From Corallococcus soli (GTDB taxonomy: Bacteria > Myxococcota > Myxococcia > Myxococcales > Myxococcaceae), in contig NZ_JAAIYO010000001.1 of NCBI RefSeq assembly GCF_014930455.1, forward strand, positions 434,001 through 498,000: a stretch of DNA of 64,000 nucleotides. The letters run 5' to 3'. The notes beneath the pieces were generated by a model. It saw only the letters and a list, made by a program, of their open reading frames with translations, was not told the DNA's origin and did no database searches. The position numbers and the translations under genes are program-made. Below are positions 1-9,196 of this stretch, in pieces; position 1 is the first letter of the stretch; each line of letters opens with the position of its first letter.

Positions 1-2206
1 GATCCCAAAACCCAACCGTCGAGCTGTTCAGATAGCCGCACAGCGCTTGATAGTCGGCTTCGTTGCGATCGGAGTTCAGCTTGATCAGCGGAGCCGTCTG
101 CTTGAAGAGCCTTCCACCACGGTCGAGAACGTAGTGATTGTGTGTCGCTACCTCGCCGAACACCAAGGAGAACGGGGTCTGGTGCTTCTCGATAGGTAGC
201 TGCGGGATGGCCCAATGAGGCAATCCGACGTCGGTCATTCGAGTGCCGCCGGATACGAACCGGTTCGCCAGCCAGAATCGGTGAGGCCAGAGGAACCTTG
301 CGAGTCCCGGCGCCGACTGCAGATTGTGCCACAGGTCCCACGAGTCTCTCGAGTAGGGCACGGGAATGTGGATGCCTGCATCCCGAAAGGCCCAGTCCCG
401 AACTGTGTCGCCGTTTACGTAAGGGAGGAGGGATTCGACTTCCACACCAAGGCGCGTGTAGGCGGCCTTGGTGATCTCCAGAAGATCGGACGCGCGCGTG
501 ATTGTGTCGACGCCTACGCTCTTGGCGATCTTGCCGAGGCTCGTGGGCGCGGCTTCTTCAAGCCGTTCATAGAGCGTTCGTGCACCACCACCGGCGAGGA
601 GCCAGGGATGGCGTCTCGCTTCGAGTCGCGTGAACGACTCCACCGAGACGTACTGGCCGTCAAACCCGACCGCTTGGTGATTCGCGACAATCTCGGACCA
701 TACCGGCGCCCGCGAAGGTTCGAACGGTGGTTCCTGCTCGCCACGCTTACCAAGTACCGCCGGAATTGCGGTCTCGGTCGGCGACCGGTTCCGGCCGAAC
801 AGCAGGAGTGTCGGCGTGCCATGGCCCGGCAAGTAACACCCGGACGTGTCGATGATCTTCTGAACGTCAAAGCGCGGCAGGACCTTCTCAATCAGAACCT
901 TGCCGTAGTCCCGTTTCGTCCAAGCGTTCGTGTTGATCAATCCGACGAAACCGTTGGATACAGCCAAGTCGAAGAACCGCTGCGTGAACGGGGCCCCGAG
1001 AGCCCACCTGCCAGTGATGCTGTCGTACAGTTCCTTGAAGCGGCGCTTCTTAACTCCGTCCTTCTCGGTGATGTACGGCGGGTTGCCGAGCACCGCATGG
1101 AATCGCTTCGTGAGGACGCGCTCAACGTCACCTCGACTCTCGAGCCGAAACAGCCGGTCGCCCCAGCGAAGGTCATCGTCCATCGACATCTGTCCGACGC
1201 TGAGGACACGCTGGTCGAAGCGATGCAGCAGGCTGTCGGCCACGACGACGTTCGGCTTGATGTCGGGCGCGCGCTCGAGCCGCTTGATGCCCACCGCATC
1301 GAGCAGCGCCAGCACGAGGCGGAAGCGCGCGATGGCCACCGCGTACGGGTTGATGTCGACGCCGTAGACCTGATCGAGCGCGCGCCGCGCGAGGTCCGCG
1401 ATGTTCTCGGTCGGAGCCTCCTTCTGCCAGCGACCGAGGAGCCGCCTGAACGCACCGAGGAGGAAGTGGCCCGAGCCGCAGGTCGGGTCGATGAGGGTCA
1501 CCTCCTTGAGACCGAATTCCGCGATGGCCGGGTCGAGCGTCTGGTCGAGGATGAACTCCTCCACGAACTCCGGCGTTTGCAAGAGCGCGTAGCGCTTGCG
1601 CACGGCCTCGGACAGGTCCTGGTACAGGTCGCCGAGGAAACGCGTGTCCTCGTTCGCGCTGTGCTTGTTTGCTTCGCTCGGCTCACGCTTGGGGAAGATG
1701 AGCGCGGGCGCGCCGCTCGCGTCGGGCTTGCGGAAGAAGTCGAGCAGTGCCTGAGCGCCTTCGCTCGACGGCGAGAGCACCCAGACGGGGTTGTGCTTCG
1801 TGTCGAATACGTCGCGCGCGCCGGGGAGCTTCGCCAGTTCGCGGAACACCGCCAGCAGGTACTCGCGCGGACCGAGGAAGGGCGCGACCTGGAGGAAGAG
1901 TGCCTCGCGGTCTTCTGCGGCGCGCAGCGCGCTGGCGGTCGCGCCTGCTACGCGCGGATCGACGTACCCGCGATCCTCCAGCGTGCGCACGAAGACGATG
2001 GACAAGATCCACGAGACCGCGAGCTGGGTCACGCGCTCACGTCGCCACGGCTCGAAGCCAAGCCCCGTCTGCCCCGCCTTCTGTTCGTCCCCCCACGCCG
2101 CCTTCAGGCCGGCCTCGACGCGCTCGGTCTTCGCGCGCGCGAGGAGGTCCTTCTCGAGCGCCTTGAGCGCGGGCTGCAGCAGCTTGGGCAAGTTCGCGAT
2201 GCTCAT
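1..2206 (-). CDS. pglX: BREX type 2 adenine-specific DNA methyltransferase PglX (3' end missing)
   Basis: The reading frame starts with ATG at 2206 and stays open to the left window edge, so 735 residues are visible and the C-terminus is cut off. PglX proteins are usually about 1,200 aa. The SAM-binding motif DPTCGSGHF begins at residue 240 and the catalytic NPPY motif of N6-adenine methyltransferases lies at residues 375-378. The N-terminal helical region before motif I is typical of PglX. In BREX, PglX marks host DNA and is needed to distinguish self from phage. The gene starts 2 bp after the pglW stop, so the two are surely co-transcribed. The 3' part, towards position 1, looks less GC-rich than the rest of the window. 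Family assignment rests on the motifs plus the adjacent PglW; pglY and pglZ would be expected beyond the left edge. Confidence 0.9.
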   Translation of the reverse strand, partial: MSIANLPKLLQPALKALEKDLLARAKTERVEAGLKAAWGDEQKAGQTGLGFEPWRRERVTQLAVSWILSIVFVRTLEDRGYVDPRVAGATASALRAAEDREALFLQVAPFLGPREYLLAVFRELAKLPGARDVFDTKHNPVWVLSPSSEGAQALLDFFRKPDASGAPALIFPKREPSEANKHSANEDTRFLGDLYQDLSEAVRKRYALLQTPEFVEEFILDQTLDPAIAEFGLKEVTLIDPTCGSGHFLLGAFRRLLGRWQKEAPTENIADLARRALDQVYGVDINPYAVAIARFRLVLALLDAVGIKRLERAPDIKPNVVVADSLLHRFDQRVLSVGQMSMDDDLRWGDRLFRLESRGDVERVLTKRFHAVLGNPPYITEKDGVKKRRFKELYDSITGRWALGAPFTQRFFDLAVSNGFVGLINTNAWTKRDYGKVLIEKVLPRFDVQKIIDTSGCYLPGHGTPTLLLFGRNRSPTETAIPAVLGKRGEQEPPFEPSRAPVWSEIVANHQAVGFDGQYVSVESFTRLEARRHPWLLAGGGARTLYERLEEAAPTSLGKIAKSVGVDTITRASDLLEITKAAYTRLGVEVESLLPYVNGDTVRDWAFRDAGIHIPVPYSRDSWDLWHNLQSAPGLARFLWPHRFWLANRFVSGGTRMTDVGLPHWAIPQLPIEKHQTPFSLVFGEVATHNHYVLDRGGRLFKQTAPLIKLNSDRNEADYQALCGYLNSSTVGFWD

Positions 2207-2208
2207 CG

Positions 2209-5200
2209 TCAGGGCGTCTCCGCGGCTTTGTGGGCATTCGCCAGCCACGCATCGGGCATGACGAGCCGCTGGCTCGGTAGCGGCGCGGGAACGGGCAGCC
2301 GACCGTTGATGGAGGGCGCGGTGCCGTCGTCATGCGAGGGCACCACGAGGAGGATGGCGGGCGCGTCGCCGTGCTCGGCGCCTGCGACGATGCGCGAGAG
2401 CGCGCCCGCTAGGCCGTAACGCGCGAGCGCGCCGGGCCATGCGAGCAACAACGTCTGGGCGTGTCGCTTCAAGAGGTCGTCGACGACGCGGTCGGTGGCC
2501 TGGGTTACCAGCTCGATGAGCAACGGCCAATCGGAGCCGCCGGGCCCCTGGCGGTCGGCGGCCTCGATGTTCGCCCACTCGACGTCGAGCTCCTTGGCGG
2601 TCTGCCGAACGGCCTCCGTGAGCGCGAGGTCGAGCGATATCGCCTGCGTCTTCAGCGCAACCGCCAGTGCGTCGGTCGCTTGACTCGCGGCGTCGGCTCT
2701 CACCTGAACCACGCGGAAGCGACCCGCCGCGACGCCTCGTTCGAGCTGGTCCTGGAAGGCCGCGGCCCGCTGAGCGTCGGGGCTGCTGCGCTGCGGGAGG
2801 CCGGGCGCGGTGGGCTTGCGCGAGGGCGGCGTCACCGTCATCGACGTGTTCGCGTGCTGTCCAGGCCGCGCGTACTCGCCTGCGCCGAGGTCGGCCATGA
2901 AGATGAGGCCGTGAGGCGCGAGCAGGGCGTCGAGCGCCGGGCGACCGGGCAGCGGGGTGGCCTCCGGGTAGCGCGCGGCGATGCGTTTGCGAACGACGTC
3001 GGGCGTGAGGCCGGTGCCCGAGAGCGCGCCGAGGCTCAGGGACAGAGTCCGGGTCGCGTCCATGCCGCGCGGGTACAGCTCGAGGCGCGCCGATGCGGCG
3101 GCACTCGTGCTGGCGCGCGCCGCGAGCGCAAGCCGCTGGTCCGCCGGAAGGGCCGCGAGCGGGGTGCCGGCGCTGGCCTCGGCGAGCGCCGCTCGCACGA
3201 CCTCGGAGGAAGGAAGCGGTTCGGTGGCAGCCAGGCTGTCGGCGCGCTCCGCAAGGGCCGCGAGCGCGTCGAGCACTTGGGGATCGCGCGCGACCCACGG
3301 CGTGTTGCCAATGCGGCGCCACGTCGCTGGCGGGTTGGGACGCAGCTCTAGGGCCACACGGAGCAGCGCCGCGGCGGTGCGCACGTCGTCGTCGGTGGGC
3401 GAGCCCTCTGTCCGAGCCTTGGCCAGAGAGAGCGCTAGCTCCATGAAGCTTGATGCAGGGGCTGCTGCGTCGAGCGCCGCCGACAACGCTTGCGTGAGCG
3501 CGCTGGCCGCCGCGTTGTCCTCCCACCGCTTGTTGCGGAGGAATTGGAGGCTTGAGTAAATCTGCGCGGGCTCGATCCCGAACGCTCCGGCGACCTCGGG
3601 CACGGCGCGCGCTGCGGGGAGGCCCGTGTCGGGCCGCTCGTCAGGGAGTGGGTCCAGACCGACGAGAACGCGGAGTCGCTTGTTCGCCTCGTTCGCGCTG
3701 GAGCGGCCGATGAGTTCGCGCGCCCAGTCGCCCAGCGAGCCCGGCGTGGGCTCCGCGGCGGCGATGGCCACGAGCCGCTCACGGAGCACTGCGGCGCGAG
3801 GTTTTCCGAGGAGCTTCTCGATGCGAGCGGCGGGCGCGAGCGCGGCGTCGACGGTGGTCTTGAGGCCTGCCGCGACGAGGCGGTCGGCCGTGCTCGCGTC
3901 GATTCCCGCTTCGGGCTCATCGAGCACCAGACGCGGTCGCGCGAAGCCGGGCACCAGCATCGGACGGTTCTCGACCTCGAAGCGGGCGCGGAGCTGGTCG
4001 GCGACTTTGACGATGTCACGGGCGACCTGCGTGCCGACGCCGCGCACGACGGAGAGCTGGTTGCGTGGAAGGAGCAGCAGCTCCGCGACCGTCGACACGC
4101 CCGCGCGGTCGAGCGCATTGCGCGCACGGGCCGAGAGCGGCAACGCGTCGACGGGCGTCTCGAGGCGTACCTGGTCGAGGGCGACGGCGGAGGCGCCGTC
4201 GTCCGTCTCGGTAGGAGACGACAGCGAGTTCGACCACGCGTGGCGCATCGCCTCGGCGCTGGTGAAGCGGGTCTTCGGGTCGCGCGCGAAGGCCTTGCGG
4301 AAGAACGTGGTCAACCGGTCGCGCACGGCCGCGTCGAAGCGCTCGGCGTCCACGACGATGTCGGCGGTCGCGTCGCCCTGCGGGAGAGAGGGCCGAGCGC
4401 CGGTGAGCGTGAGGTACAGCACGGCGGCGGCGGCGAAGCGGTCGGCCTCGGCATCCCACGCGCCACGCAGGTAGAGCCACGGATCACGCCACTCGGCGGT
4501 GCCCGCGGTGATCGCGGTGGTGTCGGCCGACGAGAGCGAAAAGTCGAGCAGCAGCAGGTGGCTCTGCTTCTTCGAGAGGCTGGTGAAGCCGACGTTGGTG
4601 GGCTTGATGTCACGATGGGTGACGCCGGCCTCCTCGAGGTACTGCACCGCCGAGAGCAGGTCGTCGCCGTAGCGGCGCGCCAGCTCGAGCGGCAGCGTGC
4701 CTTGTTCGCGGAGCACGTCGCCCAGGCTTCGATCGCCGGCGAATTCGAGGAGCAAGCACGGAAGCCCGCCGAGGGTCACGACGTCGCGCAGCGCGACGAT
4801 GTGCTCGTGGCGCAGGTCGCGCAGCGCCTTGGCCTCCGAGAGCAGCCGCTCGCCGCAGCCTGCGTCGTGCGGAACCTTCAGCGCGAAGTCACGCCCCTCG
4901 CGGCGCACGTGCAGCACGAGCGCCGTGCCGCCGGAGCCGAGCCGCCGCTCGACGCGCAAGCCGCCCTGGAGCGTGTCGCCCTTCTGCGCTTCGCGTGGAT
5001 CCGCTCCGACGCTGACGTCGACGGTCGGTCGCGTGAGCGCTTCGAGGACGAAGGCGTTGAACCAGTCGGAGATGTCGTCGGCGCGGGCGTGGAGGTTGGG
5101 CTGCGTGGCGAAGGCGATGGCTTCGTCGAGGAGCGCGAGGTCGGAGCGGACCGCCGAGGGGCGCAGACCCCCTTCGCCGTCCTTCCCGCCCTTGATGCGC

Positions 5201-6471
5201 TGCTCGCGCTCGGCGAGCGTCGCGGCCGGGTGCTGTCCGGTGAGCACCAGCCACGCGAGGCAGCCCACCGAGAACACGTCGCTTTCGTAGGTCGCCTTCT
5301 CGGGATCGGCGAGGACCTCGGGCGCGTGATAGAGGCGATCGACAGCCTGTGACAGCTCGTGGAAGTGGCGCGTGCCGACGCTCGAGTGTTCGAGCCACGC
5401 GGCCGTCTGGAATCGATGGAGGCGCACGTGGATGCGCCCGTCGGTGCCGCGTCGAACGAGCACGGAGGCGGGCGCGAGGTTGCGGTGAAGGACGCCCGAG
5501 CGGTGGCAGTGCGCGACCGCCTCGACGATCTGCTGCAGGAGACCGAGCCGCTCGTCGAACGTGAGGTTCGGCTCCTGGCGGATGAAGGCGTGCAGCGGGA
5601 GCGAATCCTCGAAGGACTCGAAGAGCACCGCCGGTCCGAGCGGCGCGTCGTCGACGAACGAGCGGTACGCGAGGATGCCCGGGTGCTGGCCGATCTGCGC
5701 GAGCGTCCGCGCTTCGCGTCGGGCCGCGCGATGGAGCTGTGCGCGCCGCTCTGCGCTCGTCGCGGCGGGCACGAGGTAGCTGCGAACGCGTGCCTGGTCG
5801 CGGTCGACGGCGGCGTTCTTCGCGAGGTGCTCCTGGTAGCCCTCGCCGTCATCAAGCAGCTCGCCGAGCTGGTAGCCGCCCACCACACGCGCCGTGGTGC
5901 TCGGGCGCAAGCCGAGCTTGTGCGCAGCCTGGAGGAGCTGCTTCATCATCGGGCGATTGACGATGCGCCTTGCGTCGCTGCCGTCGAGCCCGTTGACGAG
6001 CTTGCTGCCTACGTCGTCAGGCAGCAGGAGCCATGGCGGTCGGCCGCCGTCGAGCCGAACTTCGGCGACGTTGGAGAGAAAGACCGCCGCGTGAACGTAG
6101 GGGCGTTCGTGCCCGAGCTGCCGCCCGAGCAGGTCGCCGAGCACCTTCGCCTTGAGGTTCGCGCCGGGGAACGGGCAATCAATGGTCCGGCGGCGCCCAC
6201 CTTCGGTGATGGTCCAGTCGACGATGTCGCCCGTCAGCACGCCGGGGTGGCTCTTGATTTCGACGAGGAACAGGCCCTGGCGTGAGAGGAAGAGGAGGTC
6301 GACCTCGTAGAGGCGGCCCGACGACGGGTCGTAGAGCTCGTGCAGCTCCCACGCCTGATGCGGGTCGGTGTCCGAGAGGGACGGGTGCTTGTAGACGAGG
6401 TCGAGCGCCTGCCGTTCCCAGGGGAACGGTGTCGCGCGCCCGCGATGGATGCGTCCCTCGGAGAGCGCCAC
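2209..6471 (-). CDS. pglW: BREX type 2 serine/threonine kinase PglW, NERD + pseudokinase + kinase
   Basis: This 1,420-aa protein has the size and architecture of PglW, the kinase of type 2 BREX/Pgl phage defence. Residues about 15-150 form a NERD nuclease-related domain with D58, E71 and K73. A first kinase-like domain (about 200-480) has HRN at 329-331 instead of HRD and RFQ at 353-355 instead of DFG, so it is probably inactive. A second kinase domain (about 505-760) keeps the Gly loop LGSGG at 511-515, K532, HRD at 619-621 and DFS at 643-645, and should be catalytic. Helix-hairpin-helix-like segments follow near residue 815. The start is GTG at 6471, sharing one base with the TAG stop of the upstream gene. 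pglX begins 2 bp downstream. Confidence 0.92.
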   Translation of the reverse strand: MALSEGRIHRGRATPFPWERQALDLVYKHPSLSDTDPHQAWELHELYDPSSGRLYEVDLLFLSRQGLFLVEIKSHPGVLTGDIVDWTITEGGRRRTIDCPFPGANLKAKVLGDLLGRQLGHERPYVHAAVFLSNVAEVRLDGGRPPWLLLPDDVGSKLVNGLDGSDARRIVNRPMMKQLLQAAHKLGLRPSTTARVVGGYQLGELLDDGEGYQEHLAKNAAVDRDQARVRSYLVPAATSAERRAQLHRAARREARTLAQIGQHPGILAYRSFVDDAPLGPAVLFESFEDSLPLHAFIRQEPNLTFDERLGLLQQIVEAVAHCHRSGVLHRNLAPASVLVRRGTDGRIHVRLHRFQTAAWLEHSSVGTRHFHELSQAVDRLYHAPEVLADPEKATYESDVFSVGCLAWLVLTGQHPAATLAEREQRIKGGKDGEGGLRPSAVRSDLALLDEAIAFATQPNLHARADDISDWFNAFVLEALTRPTVDVSVGADPREAQKGDTLQGGLRVERRLGSGGTALVLHVRREGRDFALKVPHDAGCGERLLSEAKALRDLRHEHIVALRDVVTLGGLPCLLLEFAGDRSLGDVLREQGTLPLELARRYGDDLLSAVQYLEEAGVTHRDIKPTNVGFTSLSKKQSHLLLLDFSLSSADTTAITAGTAEWRDPWLYLRGAWDAEADRFAAAAVLYLTLTGARPSLPQGDATADIVVDAERFDAAVRDRLTTFFRKAFARDPKTRFTSAEAMRHAWSNSLSSPTETDDGASAVALDQVRLETPVDALPLSARARNALDRAGVSTVAELLLLPRNQLSVVRGVGTQVARDIVKVADQLRARFEVENRPMLVPGFARPRLVLDEPEAGIDASTADRLVAAGLKTTVDAALAPAARIEKLLGKPRAAVLRERLVAIAAAEPTPGSLGDWARELIGRSSANEANKRLRVLVGLDPLPDERPDTGLPAARAVPEVAGAFGIEPAQIYSSLQFLRNKRWEDNAAASALTQALSAALDAAAPASSFMELALSLAKARTEGSPTDDDVRTAAALLRVALELRPNPPATWRRIGNTPWVARDPQVLDALAALAERADSLAATEPLPSSEVVRAALAEASAGTPLAALPADQRLALAARASTSAAASARLELYPRGMDATRTLSLSLGALSGTGLTPDVVRKRIAARYPEATPLPGRPALDALLAPHGLIFMADLGAGEYARPGQHANTSMTVTPPSRKPTAPGLPQRSSPDAQRAAAFQDQLERGVAAGRFRVVQVRADAASQATDALAVALKTQAISLDLALTEAVRQTAKELDVEWANIEAADRQGPGGSDWPLLIELVTQATDRVVDDLLKRHAQTLLLAWPGALARYGLAGALSRIVAGAEHGDAPAILLVVPSHDDGTAPSINGRLPVPAPLPSQRLVMPDAWLANAHKAAETP

Positions 6472-7172
6472 TACGTGCCCCCCACCTTCCGCGCGAGGTC
6501 GGCGGTTTCAGGTTCGGCGTCCGGCGAAACGACCGCCGCGTCGAGGTGAGCGAAGCCCGCGGCGCGCAGGGCCGCCTCTGCGCCCTCGCCCGGGCGAACG
6601 ATGACGGTGCGACCGCGCGCGCCAAGCACGACGGCCGCGAGGCCCGCGAGCTGTCGCCACAGGGGCCTGTCGGCGAGGACCACGACCTGGTCGGTCCACG
6701 AGAGCGCGGCGTTCTCGGAGAACGCCTTGGCGACCGAGACGATGGCGGTGCCGCCGGCGATGATGAGCTTCGTCGACGGGGTGAGCGGCGGAAGCGGGAC
6801 CGAGGCCGCCTTCACGCCGAGCCCATGGGCGATGTGCTCGAGGGTCGCCGGAGCGTCGGGCTCGGCGAACAGGCGCTTCGCGGCGGGGTCGTCGATGCCG
6901 CCCCAGTCCGGCCCGAACGGCTCGTCGTCGGCGAGGCCGAAGAAGCCGAAGCACTCCGAGGGCGAGAACGCGGCGCCCCACGTTCCGGCTGCGTCGCGCA
7001 GCAGAATGTCGAGGCGGTCACCCGCACCGAGCGCACCTGCGAACTGCGCCCAGCGCGCCTCCGCGTCGGCGCCGAATCGGCGCGCGTGGCGCTCGCGGGC
7101 GTCGAGTGTGCGCAGGCCGAGCACGGCTGCGCCGTAGAACGCTGATCGATCCTGTGAGGTCACCGGGTTCAT
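6471..7172 (-). CDS. Uncharacterised BREX-locus protein, 233 aa
   Basis: I do not recognise this family. It lies between a small HTH gene and pglW, overlapping each by one base (TGATG upstream, TAGTG downstream), so it is translated as part of the BREX operon. No signal peptide or membrane segment is visible. A Gly-rich stretch near residues 136-144 (IIAGGTAIV) followed by beta-strand-like segments (VVVLADRP, RTVIVRPG) suggests an alpha/beta nucleotide-binding-like fold, but that is only an inference. ATG at 7172 is preferred over GTG at 7175 because it gives the one-base coupling seen elsewhere in this operon. It may be an accessory or regulatory BREX component. Confidence 0.75.
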   Translation of the reverse strand: MNPVTSQDRSAFYGAAVLGLRTLDARERHARRFGADAEARWAQFAGALGAGDRLDILLRDAAGTWGAAFSPSECFGFFGLADDEPFGPDWGGIDDPAAKRLFAEPDAPATLEHIAHGLGVKAASVPLPPLTPSTKLIIAGGTAIVSVAKAFSENAALSWTDQVVVLADRPLWRQLAGLAAVVLGARGRTVIVRPGEGAEAALRAAGFAHLDAAVVSPDAEPETADLARKVGGT

Positions 7173-7369
7173 CACTTCGACTCCTCCTCGCCAGCGGCGC
7201 GGCGGGTCTTCGCGTCGATCCAGCTATCCAAGTTCGCGCGGCGAAAGCGCCACTGGCCCCCAACCTTGAACGCTGGCAGCTCCCCCTTCTGCGCCATCGT
7301 GTAGACGGTTTTCTCCGCGACTTTGAGCAGTTGGGCGACCTCGGGAAGCGTGAGGATCTCGTCCGACAT
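7172..7369 (-). CDS. Small helix-turn-helix DNA-binding protein of the BREX operon
   Basis: This 65-aa protein is an excisionase/MerR-type helix-turn-helix (HTH_17) domain: LTLPEVAQLLKV forms the recognition unit, followed by the typical wing KVGGQWRFRR and a short C-terminal helix ending at W-I-D. Such single-domain proteins bind DNA and often autoregulate the operon they head. The chosen ATG at 7369 is preceded by GGAG at a suitable distance; an in-frame start 16 codons upstream (7417) adds residues unlike the family. It is the first gene of the BREX operon and overlaps the next gene by one base. A role as BREX regulator is inferred from position. Confidence 0.8.
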   Translation of the reverse strand: MSDEILTLPEVAQLLKVAEKTVYTMAQKGELPAFKVGGQWRFRRANLDSWIDAKTRRAAGEEESK

Positions 7370-7516
7370 CGGGGCAAGCTCCACGGGTAGCGGTTGGCAG
7401 AGTTTGCCAGCCTTCACCAGAGTACGCCGGGATTGGGCGCTCCTACAAGGGACGAGCGCAAGCGGCCGAAATCGGCGCTTCCGGCAGCGTCAGCCGAACA
7501 GGCCGAGCTGTAGCTC

Positions 7517-8501
7517 GTGGGGGCGCGGCTGGGCAAGATGCTCTCCGAGTACGATGGGCTGCGCATCGACCATCCCCACGGCCTCGTGTGCCCGTGGGTG
7601 TACCGCGCGGGCCAGGCGGATCCGCTGCGCGCCGTGCAGGGCGGGGCGCGCCTCTTCTCCTCGCCGGACCTGCCGGACCACCCGGAGCTGGCCCGCTACG
7701 CCATCGTCGCCCCGGAGCAGCTGGACCGCGCGCGGGCGCGCCACGCGGATGGCTGGGTGAAGTCGCTGACGCCCGAACAGGTGGGCCGCTACGCGCGCCT
7801 CTTCGACACCGTGGTGCGCGCGGCCCGGGAGCGGGGACGTGCCCGCGAGGACGTGCTGTGCGAGGTGCTGAGCACGCTGCCCTTCGAGCTGTCCCAGGTG
7901 ATGGCGCGCGACGGGCTGGGCCGCTTCCGCGTCACGCAGAAGGCGGACCTGGACAACCCGGCGGACGTGTACCGCAGCGAGAACGCGTCCCCCCGAGGAC
8001 TGGATCATGGTGGGCAACCACGACACGAAGTCGCTCTGGCGGCTCGTGGGTGAGTGGCAGTGGAAGCACCTGCTGCGCGCCCAGGCGGACTACCTCGCGC
8101 AGCGGCTGCACCCGGAGGCGGAGGGCCGTGAGGACTTCGCGCGCCAGCTCGCGCATGAGCCGGGGCTGCTCGCGCAGGCGAAGTTCGCGGACCTCTTCAC
8201 CAGCCGCGCCCGCAGCGTGATGGTGTTCTTCACGGACCTGCTGGGCATGCCGGACACGTACAACGCCCCGGGCTCCGTGGACGCTCGCAACTGGTCGCTG
8301 CGCCTTCCCCATGACTGGGACTGGCAATACCAGCAGCGCCTGCGCGCGGGCGCGGCCCTCAACCTGCCCCAGGTGCTCGCCATGGCCTTGCGCGCGGGGG
8401 GGACCGAAGCGCGGAGCCTCCACGCGGACCTCCTCGTCCGCCTGGACCGCGCCGCCGCCCGGCTCCGGTGCGGCGCGGAGTCGCCGCGGGGCGAAGCGTG
8501 A
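7517..8501 (+). pseudogene. malQ: 4-alpha-glucanotransferase (GH77) remnant, 5'-truncated and frameshifted
   Basis: The translation matches the C-terminal half of GH77 amylomaltase: LRIDHPHGL carries the catalytic nucleophile Asp, [11 protein letters not shown] lies where the acid/base Glu is expected, and GNHDT holds the third catalytic Asp. GH77 enzymes are about 500-700 aa, but only about 325 residues remain and the frame has a TAG at 7511-7513 just upstream. The gene is also broken by an extra C in a C6 run at 7989-7994: reading through in two frames gives a continuous GH77 sequence (NASP then [11 protein letters not shown]). Some malQ-like coding potential may extend upstream of the TAG to about 7442. 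The missing 5' half coincides with the start of the BREX operon on the opposite strand, so the island probably replaced it. Confidence 0.8.
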
Positions 8502-8522
8502 CGGGAGCCTCCTCGTCAGGGG

Positions 8523-8542
8523 GATAGTGGAAAACCACTATC
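8523..8542. repeat. Perfect 8-bp inverted repeat with AAAA loop
   Basis: GATAGTGG and CCACTATC are exact inverted copies separated by AAAA. The element lies 22 bp after the malQ remnant and 235 bp before the next gene. It has no T-tract, so it may be a stem-loop or a dimeric-regulator operator rather than an intrinsic terminator. The rest of 8502-8776 shows no gene that I can support. Confidence 0.55.
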
Positions 8543-8776
8543 ATCCACCGCTGTGGCGTCTTGCCTTGAGTCCCGCGCGCCCATTCCGCCCCGGGTCCAA
8601 CAGGACGTCTGTCATCAGGGACCCCAACCCCAGGCACCAAGACCCACGTCAGGGCTGCTCGACTTCACGCCCGAAGAAGTTGAGAGAGTTTGGGTTTTGA
8701 ATTCTCGCCTTGAAATCCTGGTTGGAGGGGTTAACAGGGATAAGCCTGTTGAGGTGAGGATTGAGGCGGGGGCCGT

Positions 8777-9184
8777 GTGTCGAGTCATCGTGAGTGGAGC
8801 TTCGGAGGGCATCACGCGCACTTCGAAGAGCCAGACCTGTTGGTGATGAAGTTCAATGGTCCCTCCAAGGTGGAGGACTGCCGGAAGCTGTTGGAGGTGT
8901 GCGAGGAGGTGGCGGCGGAGCAGCCGGTCTTCCTCATCTCCGACGTGTCGAACTCGCTCATCGACAAGGAGGCGCGCGAGCTGCTGGTGGAGCACTCGAA
9001 GGCGGAGTGGTTCCGGGGCCACATCTACGTCGGCACGGGCCCGCGACAGCTTGCGGGGGCCAAGGCGCTGATGCTGGCGCTGTACTTCACCGGCAGGTGG
9101 ATGGTGGACGTGGACTTCGCGGACTCGGAGCGTGACGCGCGCGACCTCGTCGCGAGGAAGCGCGCGCAGCCACCGAGGCACTAA
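8777..9184 (+). CDS. SpoIIAA/STAS-like hypothetical protein
   Basis: This 135-aa soluble protein starts at GTG 8777 behind a G-rich stretch. Its layout, a beta strand (LLVMKFNG), an amphipathic helix rich in Cys/Glu, a central strand (PVFLISDVSN) and a further helix-strand pair (AEWFRGHIYVG), resembles the SpoIIAA-like/STAS fold often seen in small myxobacterial proteins. No catalytic motif is visible. It converges with the lipoprotein gene ending 12 bp downstream. The function is unknown; a protein-protein interaction or anti-sigma-antagonist-like role would fit the fold but is not shown. Confidence 0.65.
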   Translation: MSSHREWSFGGHHAHFEEPDLLVMKFNGPSKVEDCRKLLEVCEEVAAEQPVFLISDVSNSLIDKEARELLVEHSKAEWFRGHIYVGTGPRQLAGAKALMLALYFTGRWMVDVDFADSERDARDLVARKRAQPPRH

Positions 9185-9196
9185 GTGCCCATCGCC

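Noticed and set aside
215-2419. Long plus-strand frame over pglX and the pglW end
   Set aside because: It is the antisense shadow of pglX, whose minus-strand translation has clear methyltransferase motifs.
8553-8846. 97-aa frame between malQ remnant and the SpoIIAA-like gene
   Set aside because: No ribosome-binding site or family-like sequence; it overlaps the start of the better supported downstream gene.
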